This document shows positions 1-8,122 of a stretch of DNA of 35,654 nucleotides, piece by piece. Source of the stretch: Rhodothermales bacterium (lineage in GTDB: Bacteria > Bacteroidota > Rhodothermia > Rhodothermales > Bin80); NCBI GenBank assembly GCA_012267425.1, contig JAAXGO010000166.1, positions 1-35,654 on the forward strand. The letters run 5' to 3'. Each line of letters begins with the position of its first letter. Positions within the stretch are counted from its first letter, which is position 1. Both the position numbers and the translations under genes were made by a program. Under the pieces are notes generated by a model. It did not search any database. It saw nothing but the letters and a program-made list of their open reading frames with translations, and was not told the origin of the DNA.

Positions 1-714
1 GATTCTTGATCACAGGTGTGCTCCGCACGGGCCCGAGTACGATTGCTCCTCCGCGTATCCGAACAGGTCAGCTTCCGCTTCATCGTAGCCTTGCGGAGCA
101 CGCGCCACGTGATTCCTCGTGCCTCCGCTTGCCGTTTCCGCTCTGCACTCACGGAGGCCTTATCCTCAGAGATCTCTTCCTCCTCCCAGTGTAAACACTC
201 GTCCATCACCACCGCATCGTGCGTGCTGGCTGGCGTTACCACTACGCTGTGCGCGATCCCCTTGATATCGGTACCGACGTATGCTTCATGCCGATACTGG
301 TTGCCTTTCTTTGTCGATCTCAATTTCAGGCCTTCGCCTTTGCTGCTTGTTCTTCGTTGACGACGGCGCATTGATGATTGTGGCACTGCTCCCTTCTTTG
401 GCCACTGTGTTTTTCCATGTAGCTCCTGCTGATGGCGAAGAGCTTTTCCTGAATACCATGCTGCTCAAGAAAATGCCGGAACCGACAGATGGTCATCTCA
501 TCCGGCACCTGGTCCAGGCTGATCTGGGCAAACCGCCGGATCACCTCCGGCCAAATTAAGGTGGACACCCGTTGCCCCGTTTCGGAGAGTGCTTCCTGAT
601 AGGCTCCAACAACTCCATCCAAGGCAGCACGGCATCCATCTTTTCGAGGAATACCTGTTTCCGGGCTTTTTTCCGTGCCTGGTATGCTATGTCGGAAAAC
701 ATCAGTATAGACAT
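1..714 (-). pseudogene. IS5-family transposase pseudogene (frameshifts and an internal deletion)
   Basis: Conserved transposase blocks split across frames; the block normally between 'GNG' and 'FAQISLD' is missing. Confidence 0.83.
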
Positions 715-777
715 GGTATTAACAAATGAGTAAACAATTGTATTATCAATATATGACAGGATTTGCTCAGAGTTTCC
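1..777 (-). mobile_element. Decayed IS5-family insertion sequence, running off the left edge; terminal inverted repeat about 741-777
   Basis: Minus strand gives transposase pieces in several frames: MSILMFSDIAYQARKKARKQVFLEKMDAVLPWMELLEPIRKHSPKRGNG (from 714), FAQISLDQVPDEMTICRFRHFLEQHGIQEKLF, ATIINAPSSTKNKQQ, STKKGNQYRHEAYVGTDIKGIAHSVVVTPAS. These match the IS5-type transposase pattern. Terminus GGAAACTCTGAGCAAATCCTGTCATAT ends at 777. Confidence 0.85.
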
Positions 778-830
778 TATAGAGAATTTTTACCGGAAAA
801 CCGCGTTAGGGATTGGCGGACTAGTACGCG

Positions 831-862
831 TCAGGTCGGTGGTTCAAGTCTATCCGGGCCCA
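831..862 (+). other. 3' tRNA fragment (tRNA-Ile-like T-arm plus acceptor strand), possible att-site scar
   Basis: TCAGGTCGGTGGTTCAAGTCTATCCGGGCCCA resembles the 3' end of tRNA-Ile(GAU). No 5' half and no CCA follow. Confidence 0.6.
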
Positions 863-898
863 TAGGGACTTACGGGGATTCGGGTCCGATATTTGCTA

Positions 899-1086
899 AT
901 TATTTAATTGGACGCGGAATCGGTCTCCCGGTACGCCTCGAGAGCACTCCTGGCCCGGCCCTCGTCGACCCTGATAGCACTGGAGGACCGTTTGGGCGGT
1001 CTTCCAGCTGCCCAGGTCGCAGAGGACCTCGAGCGGCAGGTCCATGAGGTCTGAGGCCGTCCAGCATAGCCCGCTAAAAGTTCCAT
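899..1086 (-). pseudogene. Tyrosine recombinase/integrase C-terminal remnant
   Basis: Minus strand reads MDLPLEVLCDLGSWKTAQTVLQCYQ, then after a frameshift VDEGRARSALEAYRETDSASN*. This matches the integrase C-terminal pattern (LGxWKxxQTxLxCYQ with catalytic Tyr). Confidence 0.6.
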
Positions 1087-1215
1087 AACATCATGTATTG
1101 CAACGCGTTCCGCGTGACATGCGGAGTCGCGTCGTCTCTTGCAATCTGTTACGATCCGGTGTATTCTTTCCTTGTAGTGTTACAGTAAGTGATATACACC
1201 CAAGGAAGGGAGCGC

Positions 1216-1410
1216 ATGACCAAGCGACCGAAAACACTTACCGCTCGGTCGTGTGCTCCGTGGGTCGACCCCGGCGTACGACGCTCGCCGAAGCCGCCGA
1301 GGTGGAGTGACTACGTCATAGGGTGGCTGCCCCCGGACCGCCGCGACCCCACCCGTCGTGGTGTCTTCCTTGAGGTAAGGACCGAATTGAAGGTAGAGAC
1401 CGACTCGTAG
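1216..1410 (+). CDS. Small uncharacterised protein (64 aa) immediately upstream of mcrB
   Basis: ATG 1216 preceded by a purine-rich SD (AAGGAAGGGAGCGC); stop at 1410 is 2 nt before the mcrB ATG at 1413. Confidence 0.45.
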   Translation: MTKRPKTLTARSCAPWVDPGVRRSPKPPRWSDYVIGWLPPDRRDPTRRGVFLEVRTELKVETDS

Positions 1411-1412
1411 AG

Positions 1413-3602
1413 ATGCCTAAACCATCGTCAGATCACCCCGTTCTCCGTGCAGCTGTCCTCTGGCGGGACCGCTGCCTTCAAGGCAACGGATCGGTATTCA
1501 CCGATAGGCATCTGTGGACCTCGGAGAATGTCGGATACCTCGTCAAGTACTTCGCGGAGAACCCGCGTGAGGGTGAGGGGACTTTCTTCGAGAAGCTGGA
1601 GAAACAGTTAGCCCGCGCACCTGGAACCGCGAAGCAGCTGGCGGCGGAAATGTTCTGGGTAATGTACCTGTTCCCCAGACCTGGCTCGATACGGCCCGGA
1701 ACGAAGCGCCAACAGATTCGCCAAGTCTGGGAATGGTCGGGCGAGCCGTTGCCCGATGCTCTCTCTGAATTGAACGAGGCCCTCGACGATGGCATTGGGA
1801 ATACGGGTATGTTCAGTTTCCACCGGTGGCGGGAATTTCTCTTTTTCATCCGAATGATGGAGGGATGGACGCGGCTGCCCGCTTCGGAACGCGAGGCTCG
1901 GCTTGCTGATCCATGGGCTTTCGCGAAGTGGCTGGAGGAGCAAGACGAGACGAAAACCCGCCAGCTTCGGCACGTTCTCCTGTACCTGCTCTTCCCCGAC
2001 TGCTTCGAGCCCTTCGCCAGGGGGTACCCGAAGAAAACCATCGGGCGTGCGTTCGCGGAGAAATTCGGGGAAGACCCGGCGGCGTTCGACCACGCGGACC
2101 GGGTCGTCCTTGATCGGAAGATCCTCGACATCCGGAAAAAGCTCCAGGAGGAAGGTGCCGCTCCAGACTTCGATTTCCACGACGAACCCTATCAGTGGGT
2201 GTGGCACCCGGATAAGGTAGACTCCCCTATAGAGCAATGGTATCGGGAGAAGTTCGGGACGGCTCGGGTGTGGGTGCTCACGCCGGGTAGGGGTGCGCAG
2301 TTCTGGGGTGAGTTCCAAGAAGAGGGGATCATCGCGATCGGATGGGATGATCTCGGAGATTTGCGAGAATACGGGAGCAAGGAAAGCATTCACGAACGAA
2401 TCCGCGGGGCCTACGGAGCGACCAATCCAACGATGGACTCTCTGGCCTGCTATCAATTCGCCTACGAAATGCAACCCGGAGACTATGTGATCGCAAAGCA
2501 GGGGCGCTCGGTACTCCTGGGTCACGGAGTAATCACCTCTGAATACGAATTCCGTGAGATGCGCTCCGAATGCAAGCACATCCGCCAAGTACGCTGGGAG
2601 GTCACTGGAAAATGGTCGCTCCCCAAGGATCGGCGGGTGACTACCAAGACCCTCACTGATTTCAGTGACGAAAAGCACTGGCTTCAGTTCGCTTTCGGGT
2701 TAATGGAGGATGCGCCACCCATTAACAGCAGGTACACTCGCAAGGAAGCTTTAAAGGATCTCTTTCTTTCCGAGCCGGAGTTCGACCACATTATCAACGC
2801 CTTGAAACGCAAAAAGAACGTAGTCCTGGAAGGTCCTCCCGGTGTGGGGAAGACCTTCATAGCCAAGCGCCTAGCCTACCGGGTGATCGGATACGAGCTC
2901 CCGGAGAGGGTGCGGATGATCCAGTTCCACCAGAGCTATGCGTACGAGGACTTCATCCAGGGGTATCGGCCGAGGGAAGGAGGGGGATTCGAACTGCACA
3001 ACGGGGTGTTCGTCTTGTTTTGCCGCGAGGCTGTGGCCAACCCCGACGATCGTTACGTCTTCATCATCGATGAGGTGAACCGTGGGAACCTCAGCAAGAT
3101 CTTCGGCGAGCTGATGCTGCTCATCGAGGCCGACAAACGGGGTCCCGAGTACGCCGTTCCCTTGACGTACTCGCCCAAGGCCGAGGACTTCCACGTTCCG
3201 GCGAATCTCTTCCTCATCGGCATGATGAACACGGCGGACCGGTCGCTGGCTATGGTAGACTACGCACTTCGGCGGCGCTTCGCGTTTATTCGCCTTTCGC
3301 CTGCCTTCGGAACCGATCAGTTCAGCAATTATCTGAACGACGTGGGTGTGCCCGAGGAGCTTGTCAAGAAGATCGTAGTCCGATTCTCGGCGCTGAACGA
3401 GAAGATTCGGGCCGACCGCAGGAACCTTGGCCCCGGCTTCGAGATCGGGCACAGCTTCTTCTGCCCTGGCGACGATGACGGGGGATTCGGCGAGTCGTGG
3501 TACGACGCGATCGTCCGGCGTGAGATCGAACCCCTGTTGCGGGAATACTGGTTCGATCGTCCCGATCATGTGGACGGGGAGATCCGGGCGCTGCTGAAGT
3601 GA
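1413..3602 (+). CDS. mcrB: McrB-family GTPase subunit with an internal EVE-like domain
   Basis: Walker A LEGPPGVGKTF; McrB-type NRGNLSKIFGELMLLIE and MMNTADRSLAMVDYALRRRFAF; upstream VWVLTPGRGAQFWGEFQEEGIIAIGWDDLGDL...MQPGDYVIAKQGRSVLLGHGVI resembles EVE/PUA-like domains. Confidence 0.92.
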   Translation: MPKPSSDHPVLRAAVLWRDRCLQGNGSVFTDRHLWTSENVGYLVKYFAENPREGEGTFFEKLEKQLARAPGTAKQLAAEMFWVMYLFPRPGSIRPGTKRQQIRQVWEWSGEPLPDALSELNEALDDGIGNTGMFSFHRWREFLFFIRMMEGWTRLPASEREARLADPWAFAKWLEEQDETKTRQLRHVLLYLLFPDCFEPFARGYPKKTIGRAFAEKFGEDPAAFDHADRVVLDRKILDIRKKLQEEGAAPDFDFHDEPYQWVWHPDKVDSPIEQWYREKFGTARVWVLTPGRGAQFWGEFQEEGIIAIGWDDLGDLREYGSKESIHERIRGAYGATNPTMDSLACYQFAYEMQPGDYVIAKQGRSVLLGHGVITSEYEFREMRSECKHIRQVRWEVTGKWSLPKDRRVTTKTLTDFSDEKHWLQFAFGLMEDAPPINSRYTRKEALKDLFLSEPEFDHIINALKRKKNVVLEGPPGVGKTFIAKRLAYRVIGYELPERVRMIQFHQSYAYEDFIQGYRPREGGGFELHNGVFVLFCREAVANPDDRYVFIIDEVNRGNLSKIFGELMLLIEADKRGPEYAVPLTYSPKAEDFHVPANLFLIGMMNTADRSLAMVDYALRRRFAFIRLSPAFGTDQFSNYLNDVGVPEELVKKIVVRFSALNEKIRADRRNLGPGFEIGHSFFCPGDDDGGFGESWYDAIVRREIEPLLREYWFDRPDHVDGEIRALLK

Positions 3603-4642
3603 AGATTCCGATCAGGAACATCTACTATCTCCTCTGCTACGCCTGGGGCCACGTTGGGGAAGGGGAGACGGTCGATGTCGGATCCGAGAAGTTCGGCGGG
3701 CTGGTCGACCTGTTCGCCAAGGTTCTGAACGAAGGCGTCTCGCGGCTCGTCTCCCGCGGGCTCGATCGCGACTACCTTTCCATCCACGAAGACATCCGCG
3801 GACTCAAGGGCAAGCTCGATCTCGCGACCACGATAAAGCGGAATCTGCTGCTGAACGGCAAGACGCACTGCGCCTTCGACGAACTGAGCTACGACGTGTC
3901 TCAGAACCGGATTCTCAAGGCGACTCTGCACAGTCTGACTCTGGTTACGACCTTGGATCCGGCCGAGAGACGGCGGACTGAACGCCTGTATAGGAAGCTG
4001 GACGCGGTCTCCGATGTCCGGCTCACCGCGAGTCTGTTCCGCACCGTCCAGATCCACCGGAACAACCGGTTCTACAACTTCCTCCTGCACCTCTGCCGCA
4101 TCATCTACGAGAATCTCCTAGTGAATGAAGAGGAAGGGACGGCACAGTTCCGCGACTTCCGCGAGGACGAGCACCAGATGGGTCTGGTGTTCCAGCAGTT
4201 CGTGAGGACGTTCTGCGAACGGGAGACGGACTACCGGGTGAGCGCGCCCAGGATCAACTGGTTCGGGGCGGAGGGAAGCAAGACGGACCTCCGGCACCTT
4301 CCGGGCATGCAGACCGACATCGTGCTGCGGTCGCCCGAACGCACGATCATCGCCGACACCAAGTTCTACAAGCATCCGTTGGTTACTTCGCAGTTCGGCG
4401 GCAGGCGGGTCCGTTCGGGCCACCTCTACCAGATCTTTGCCTATGTGACGAACTGGGCTGCGGAGGCCTCTTCTCACGATCCTGAGCCGGAGGGGTGGCT
4501 GCTCTATGCTGCGGTTAATGGCGATTTCGACTACCGTTTTGAGCTTGTGAAGCGGCGGATCCGGGCGTGTTCGATCGATCTGTCGCAGAAGTGGCGAGAG
4601 ATTGAGACGGACCTGCGGAAGTTGGTGGATGGGGGAGAATAG
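3599..4642 (+). CDS. mcrC: McrC-family nuclease subunit
   Basis: IPIRNIYYLLCYAWG N-terminus and PD-(D/E)XK-like TDIVLRSPERTIIADTKFYK. GTG start overlaps the mcrB stop (GTGA). Confidence 0.93.
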   Translation: MKIPIRNIYYLLCYAWGHVGEGETVDVGSEKFGGLVDLFAKVLNEGVSRLVSRGLDRDYLSIHEDIRGLKGKLDLATTIKRNLLLNGKTHCAFDELSYDVSQNRILKATLHSLTLVTTLDPAERRRTERLYRKLDAVSDVRLTASLFRTVQIHRNNRFYNFLLHLCRIIYENLLVNEEEGTAQFRDFREDEHQMGLVFQQFVRTFCERETDYRVSAPRINWFGAEGSKTDLRHLPGMQTDIVLRSPERTIIADTKFYKHPLVTSQFGGRRVRSGHLYQIFAYVTNWAAEASSHDPEPEGWLLYAAVNGDFDYRFELVKRRIRACSIDLSQKWREIETDLRKLVDGGE

Positions 4643-4901
4643 AATCGGGAGGGTTGTTACTCGAAGGGAGTCGCGAGGCCGGTCACAGATGGCTCAGCCT
4701 CGGCGCGGGAACCGCCGCTGGACAAACCGGAGACGGGATTGGGTTAGGACGACGAAACCGCTCTTGGGGGAGCGGGAGATTGCCTGGTTTGGCGGATCTA
4801 TCGACTTTTCCTCGCTCCGAACTTCGTCCGTCGCCGTCCCATTCGATCCGGCGTCATCCCGCTCACATGTGCATATTCTACGAAGTGATACGCGAACCAC
4901 A

Positions 4902-4916
4902 GTTATGAATCATAAC
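4902..4916. promoter_or_regulatory. Perfect 15-bp palindrome GTTATGAATCATAAC (operator-like)
   Basis: 7+1+7 inverted repeat; a further TTATGATT lies at about 4935-4942. Confidence 0.35.
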
Positions 4917-5024
4917 CCATTGTCATACAACATCTTATGATTGTTGCTACTAGTTCGAAGCGGAGCTTGTTCTCAGCCCTAACGGTCTTAGAACGGAAGG
5001 ATCCTGATCCCGAAAATCGCAGCC

Positions 5025-5693
5025 TTAGCTTCGTCGGCTAAGCAGATGGGCTTGCCGCGTAGGCTCCGGAATCCTGTAGCCCCGAGCGAACGAGAGCGTA
5101 AGGCACTCAGCCTCCATGAGTGTAATGCGGTGACCTACACTCACGAATACGGGCTGTACGTGATCACGCGTGCGGACTACGGTACCGAGCCGTTCGTGAG
5201 TTCTCTCGTCGAGGAGAGGCGTTGTGCATCCTTTTTTCGGTCCGGGTTCGTCATGTCGCCCGACGTACCGCTTTTTCGCCACACCGAATGTCGGACAGTC
5301 GAGCTGCACGCCCAAATGGCAGGCGAGCCCGAAGCGGCGGGGATGGGCAAGGCCGTGGCCGTCTGTCACGATGACGTCGGGTAGAGAGGAAAAAGACTCG
5401 AGTGCCGGAATGACAACGGGCAGCTCCCGGAAGGACAGCAGCCCGGGTACGTACGGAAATGGAACGTCGGCGCGCCGCAGGACACTGTCGACGATTACGA
5501 GGTCAGGAATGCTCAGAACCACAATCGCTACGTGTGCCAGACCGTCACGAATGCTCACGTCAACGCCAGCTACTGTACGGGGAGGACGCGCCAACACTTG
5601 TTCCCGGACGTGTACTGCAAGCCGGCGCTGGAGCTCGACAGCCTGCTTAGGTGACAGATTCCACGAGTGCGGATGCCGGAGCGAGAGTTTCAC
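5025..5693 (-). CDS. nfi: Endonuclease V
   Basis: VAGVDVSIRDGLAHVAIVVLS..., YVPGLLSFRELPVVIPAL, DVIVTDGHGLAHPRRFGLACHLGV, GVAKKRYVG: hallmark EndoV blocks. Confidence 0.93.
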   Translation of the reverse strand: MKLSLRHPHSWNLSPKQAVELQRRLAVHVREQVLARPPRTVAGVDVSIRDGLAHVAIVVLSIPDLVIVDSVLRRADVPFPYVPGLLSFRELPVVIPALESFSSLPDVIVTDGHGLAHPRRFGLACHLGVQLDCPTFGVAKKRYVGRHDEPGPKKGCTTPLLDERTHERLGTVVRTRDHVQPVFVSVGHRITLMEAECLTLSFARGYRIPEPTRQAHLLSRRS

Positions 5694-5720
5694 GGCGGGA
5701 CAATTGGGAGGCTGTCGGCG

Positions 5721-5748
5721 TTGACCCTTAGATTAGCGCTCATATAGT
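5721..5748 (+). promoter_or_regulatory. Sigma70-like promoter TTGACC-N16-TATAGT
   Basis: The -10 ends 8 nt before the ATG at 5757, so the transcript would be nearly leaderless. Confidence 0.5.
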
Positions 5749-5756
5749 CGCTCTGC

Positions 5757-6398
5757 ATGAAGTTCCTGTTTCCGGTACTCCTGTTGACCTTTCTTTCCGG
5801 ACGCGCGTCCGCTCAGGAAGTCGGAGGCAAGTCACCGGGCAAGGCGGCCGCACTCAGTCTTCTAGCACCGGGCTTTGGACACCGGTATGTGCACGAAGGC
5901 CGGTGGCAGGGATCAGCGGCGTACTACGTCCTGGCCGATGCAAGTTTCTGGCTCTCGCTTGTAGGCGTTGAATGGCATGCACAGCAGACGGCGGAGAGTT
6001 ACCGAACGTTGGCAACCAGTCGCGCCGGCGTAAGCCTGGCGGACAAGGACCGCCGGTTCCTCATCAACCTCGGGCTGTACAGGTCGTCGGAAGAATATCG
6101 CGAAGACCATTTGCGCCGCCGCCTGTGGGATCGGATCTACTACGTGGATGTGCCGGGATTTCAGTGGGAGTGGCAGTCCGAGGAAGACTTGATGCGATAT
6201 CGGAGCCTGAGGGAGGAGGCCGACACCTGGGAAAGGCGGCGGATACTTCTGATTTCGGCGTTGGCCACCAACCGCATCCTGGCCGTCATGACGTCGCTTC
6301 TTGCCGCGCGCCGTCAAGGGCCTAATCTAGTGCTGGCTGTTGCTCCGCCGCCCGCGCAGACACGCTGGCCTATCGTGCATTTTACCGTGGGATTCTGA
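5757..6398 (+). CDS. Secreted/membrane protein of unknown function (DUF5683-like)
   Basis: Signal peptide MKFLFPVLLLTFLSGRASAQ; ALSLLAPGFGHRYVHEGRWQGSAAYY motif. Confidence 0.7.
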   Translation: MKFLFPVLLLTFLSGRASAQEVGGKSPGKAAALSLLAPGFGHRYVHEGRWQGSAAYYVLADASFWLSLVGVEWHAQQTAESYRTLATSRAGVSLADKDRRFLINLGLYRSSEEYREDHLRRRLWDRIYYVDVPGFQWEWQSEEDLMRYRSLREEADTWERRRILLISALATNRILAVMTSLLAARRQGPNLVLAVAPPPAQTRWPIVHFTVGF

Positions 6399-6474
6399 CG
6401 GGCTCGGGACCTGCAGCCCGGCGTGGACGTAACAAAGCGGTTCAGGCGGGTTGCAGCATTGACTGACTCGGTTC

Positions 6475-6551
6475 GGGTCCTTAGCTCAGTTGGTTAGAGC
6501 GCTACGTTGACATCGTAGAGGTCGATGGTTCGAATCCATTAGGACCCACCA
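6475..6551 (+). tRNA. tRNA-Val(GAC)
   Basis: Full cloverleaf: acceptor GGGTCCT/AGGACCC, D-arm GCTC..GAGC, anticodon arm CTACG-TTGACAT-CGTAG, T-arm GATGG-TTCGAAT-CCATT, encoded ACCA. Confidence 0.95.
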
Positions 6552-6715
6552 CCGGACTGACCCGGGGGGAAGTTGCACAGGTCTGGATTCCGGCGCGGAA
6601 TTGGCAATGCGGCGGGAAACCTTCCGTCGCTTCCGTAGATTCCAACTGGAGGCCTACGCACGCGCTCCGCCGTGTTCCGAATTCGTCGTACGTTCCATTT
6701 GAGTGAGGCAATACC

Positions 6716-7234
6716 ATCGCAAGAAGACACAGAATCCGTGTAAACGATGACATACGTGCCCTGTATGTTCGAGTCGTAGATCCAAAGGGCAATCACGGAG
6801 TGTATTCGATCGGGCACGCGCTGGAACTGGCCGGGAGGCAGAACCTTGATCTTGTTGAGATAGCGCCGAACGCCGAGCCGCCCGTCTGCAAAATCATGGA
6901 CTTTGGCAAGTATCTCTATGTGCAGAAGAAAAAGGAAAGGGAGTCCAGAAAGCGCCAGCACCAGATGCAGCTGAAGGAGGTACGATTTAGGCCGCGGACA
7001 GATACGCACGATTTCGAGTTCAAGACCAAGCACGCCCGGCAGTTTCTGGAAGAGGGCAACAAGGTGAGGGCCTATGTCCAGTTTCGGGGCCGTGACATCA
7101 TTTACAAGGATCAAGGGATGAAAGTCCTGGCGCGCTTCGTCGACGCTCTCAAGGATGTCGCGAAAATCGACCAGGCACCGCGCATGGAAGGCCGCCGCAT
7201 GACGACCATCCTCGCGCCCTCAAAGCCCAAGTAG
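6716..7234 (+). CDS. infC: Translation initiation factor IF-3, apparent ATC start
   Basis: [68 protein letters not shown]...; in-frame stop upstream; GAGG 7 nt before ATC. Confidence 0.92.
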   Translation: MARRHRIRVNDDIRALYVRVVDPKGNHGVYSIGHALELAGRQNLDLVEIAPNAEPPVCKIMDFGKYLYVQKKKERESRKRQHQMQLKEVRFRPRTDTHDFEFKTKHARQFLEEGNKVRAYVQFRGRDIIYKDQGMKVLARFVDALKDVAKIDQAPRMEGRRMTTILAPSKPK

Positions 7235-7376
7235 CGTATCAAGATCCTGGGGATTCGGCCGCCGCAGCTTGCCGTGTCCGGCTGAATGCCCTATTCTCGG
7301 TCATCCGCCCACCATTGCGGAACGACACTCGGTCCATTACGTTGACCGGGGCCGATCAAGCCAGGGAGTGAGTCGC

Positions 7377-7571
7377 ATGCCCAAGATGAAGACCAACAGC
7401 GGCGCCAAGAAACGATTTCAGCGCACCGCCACCGGACGCCTCAAGCGCGAGAAAGCCTTCAAAAGCCACATCCTAACTAAGAAGGATGGGAAGCGGAAGC
7501 GCAACTTGGGCAAGAAAGCGCTCGTTCACCCGACCGACCAGCCTCGTATCAACCGGCTTCTTGGAGGCTGA
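7377..7571 (+). CDS. rpmI: 50S ribosomal protein L35
   Basis: [36 protein letters not shown]...; located between infC and rplT. Confidence 0.96.
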   Translation: MPKMKTNSGAKKRFQRTATGRLKREKAFKSHILTKKDGKRKRNLGKKALVHPTDQPRINRLLGG

Positions 7572-7610
7572 TTCGGCCCGACAAGGCCAATTCTGACACG
7601 CAAGAACACC

Positions 7611-7961
7611 ATGCCTCGTACACGTAACCGCGTGGCCTCGCGGCGCCGCCGCAAGAAAATTCTCCGCATGGCAAAGGGCTATTGGGGAGGTCGCAGTAAG
7701 ATCTACACCGTGGCCAAGCATGCGGTCGAGAAAGGGCTGCAATACGCCTACCGCGACCGACGCAAACGCAAACAGCAATTCCGTCGGCTGTGGATTTCTC
7801 GCATCAACGCCGCAGCACGCCTTAATGGAACGACCTACGGGCGACTGATGCACGCGCTTGACAAAGCGGGAATCAGCCTGAACCGCAAGGCGCTTGCTGA
7901 TCTCGCCATGCATGATCCCGCTGCGTTCACACGCGTGGTGCAGGTGGCCAACGATGTATAG
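7611..7961 (+). CDS. rplT: 50S ribosomal protein L20
   Basis: [70 protein letters not shown]. Confidence 0.97.
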   Translation: MPRTRNRVASRRRRKKILRMAKGYWGGRSKIYTVAKHAVEKGLQYAYRDRRKRKQQFRRLWISRINAAARLNGTTYGRLMHALDKAGISLNRKALADLAMHDPAAFTRVVQVANDV

Positions 7962-7968
7962 TTCAGTG

Positions 7969-8013
7969 ATGGACGCCCATCGAAACCGATTTTTCTTCGG
8001 CGCCTTTCCCTGA
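7969..8013 (+). CDS. Putative pheST leader peptide MDAHRNRFFFGAFP
   Basis: 14 codons, four Phe (three consecutive), directly upstream of a hairpin set and terminator preceding pheS. Confidence 0.78.
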   Translation: MDAHRNRFFFGAFP

Positions 8014-8022
8014 AGGGGGCGC
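8000..8022 (+). promoter_or_regulatory. Attenuator 5' (pause) hairpin GCGCC-TTT-CCC-TGAA-GGG-GGCGC
   Basis: Overlaps the last Phe codon and the stop of the leader peptide. Its 3' arm GGGGCG (8016-8021) is also complementary to CGCCCC (8062-8067) in the terminator. Confidence 0.65.
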
Positions 8023-8059
8023 TGAGAGGCTGTGGCAAACAGGATGCCCACCATTCAAT

Positions 8060-8097
8060 CCCGCCCCTGCGACGGCAGGTGAGGCGGGTTTTTTTTT
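8060..8097 (+). terminator. Rho-independent terminator/attenuator upstream of pheS
   Basis: CCCGCC CCTGC GACG GCAGG TGA GGCGGG followed by nine T. Confidence 0.88.
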
Positions 8098-8122
8098 GCA
8101 ACGAAGCCGGCGGTAGGCACCG

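Noticed and set aside
1478-2678. Long antisense ORFs (1478-2131, 1608-2678) opposite mcrB
   Set aside because: Shadow ORFs of a confident coding gene; arginine/serine-rich or unrecognisable translations, no SD or family motifs.
8013-8122. T-box riboswitch upstream of pheS
   Set aside because: No AGGGTGGNACCGCG-like T-box motif; the Phe-rich leader peptide with hairpins explains the terminator better.
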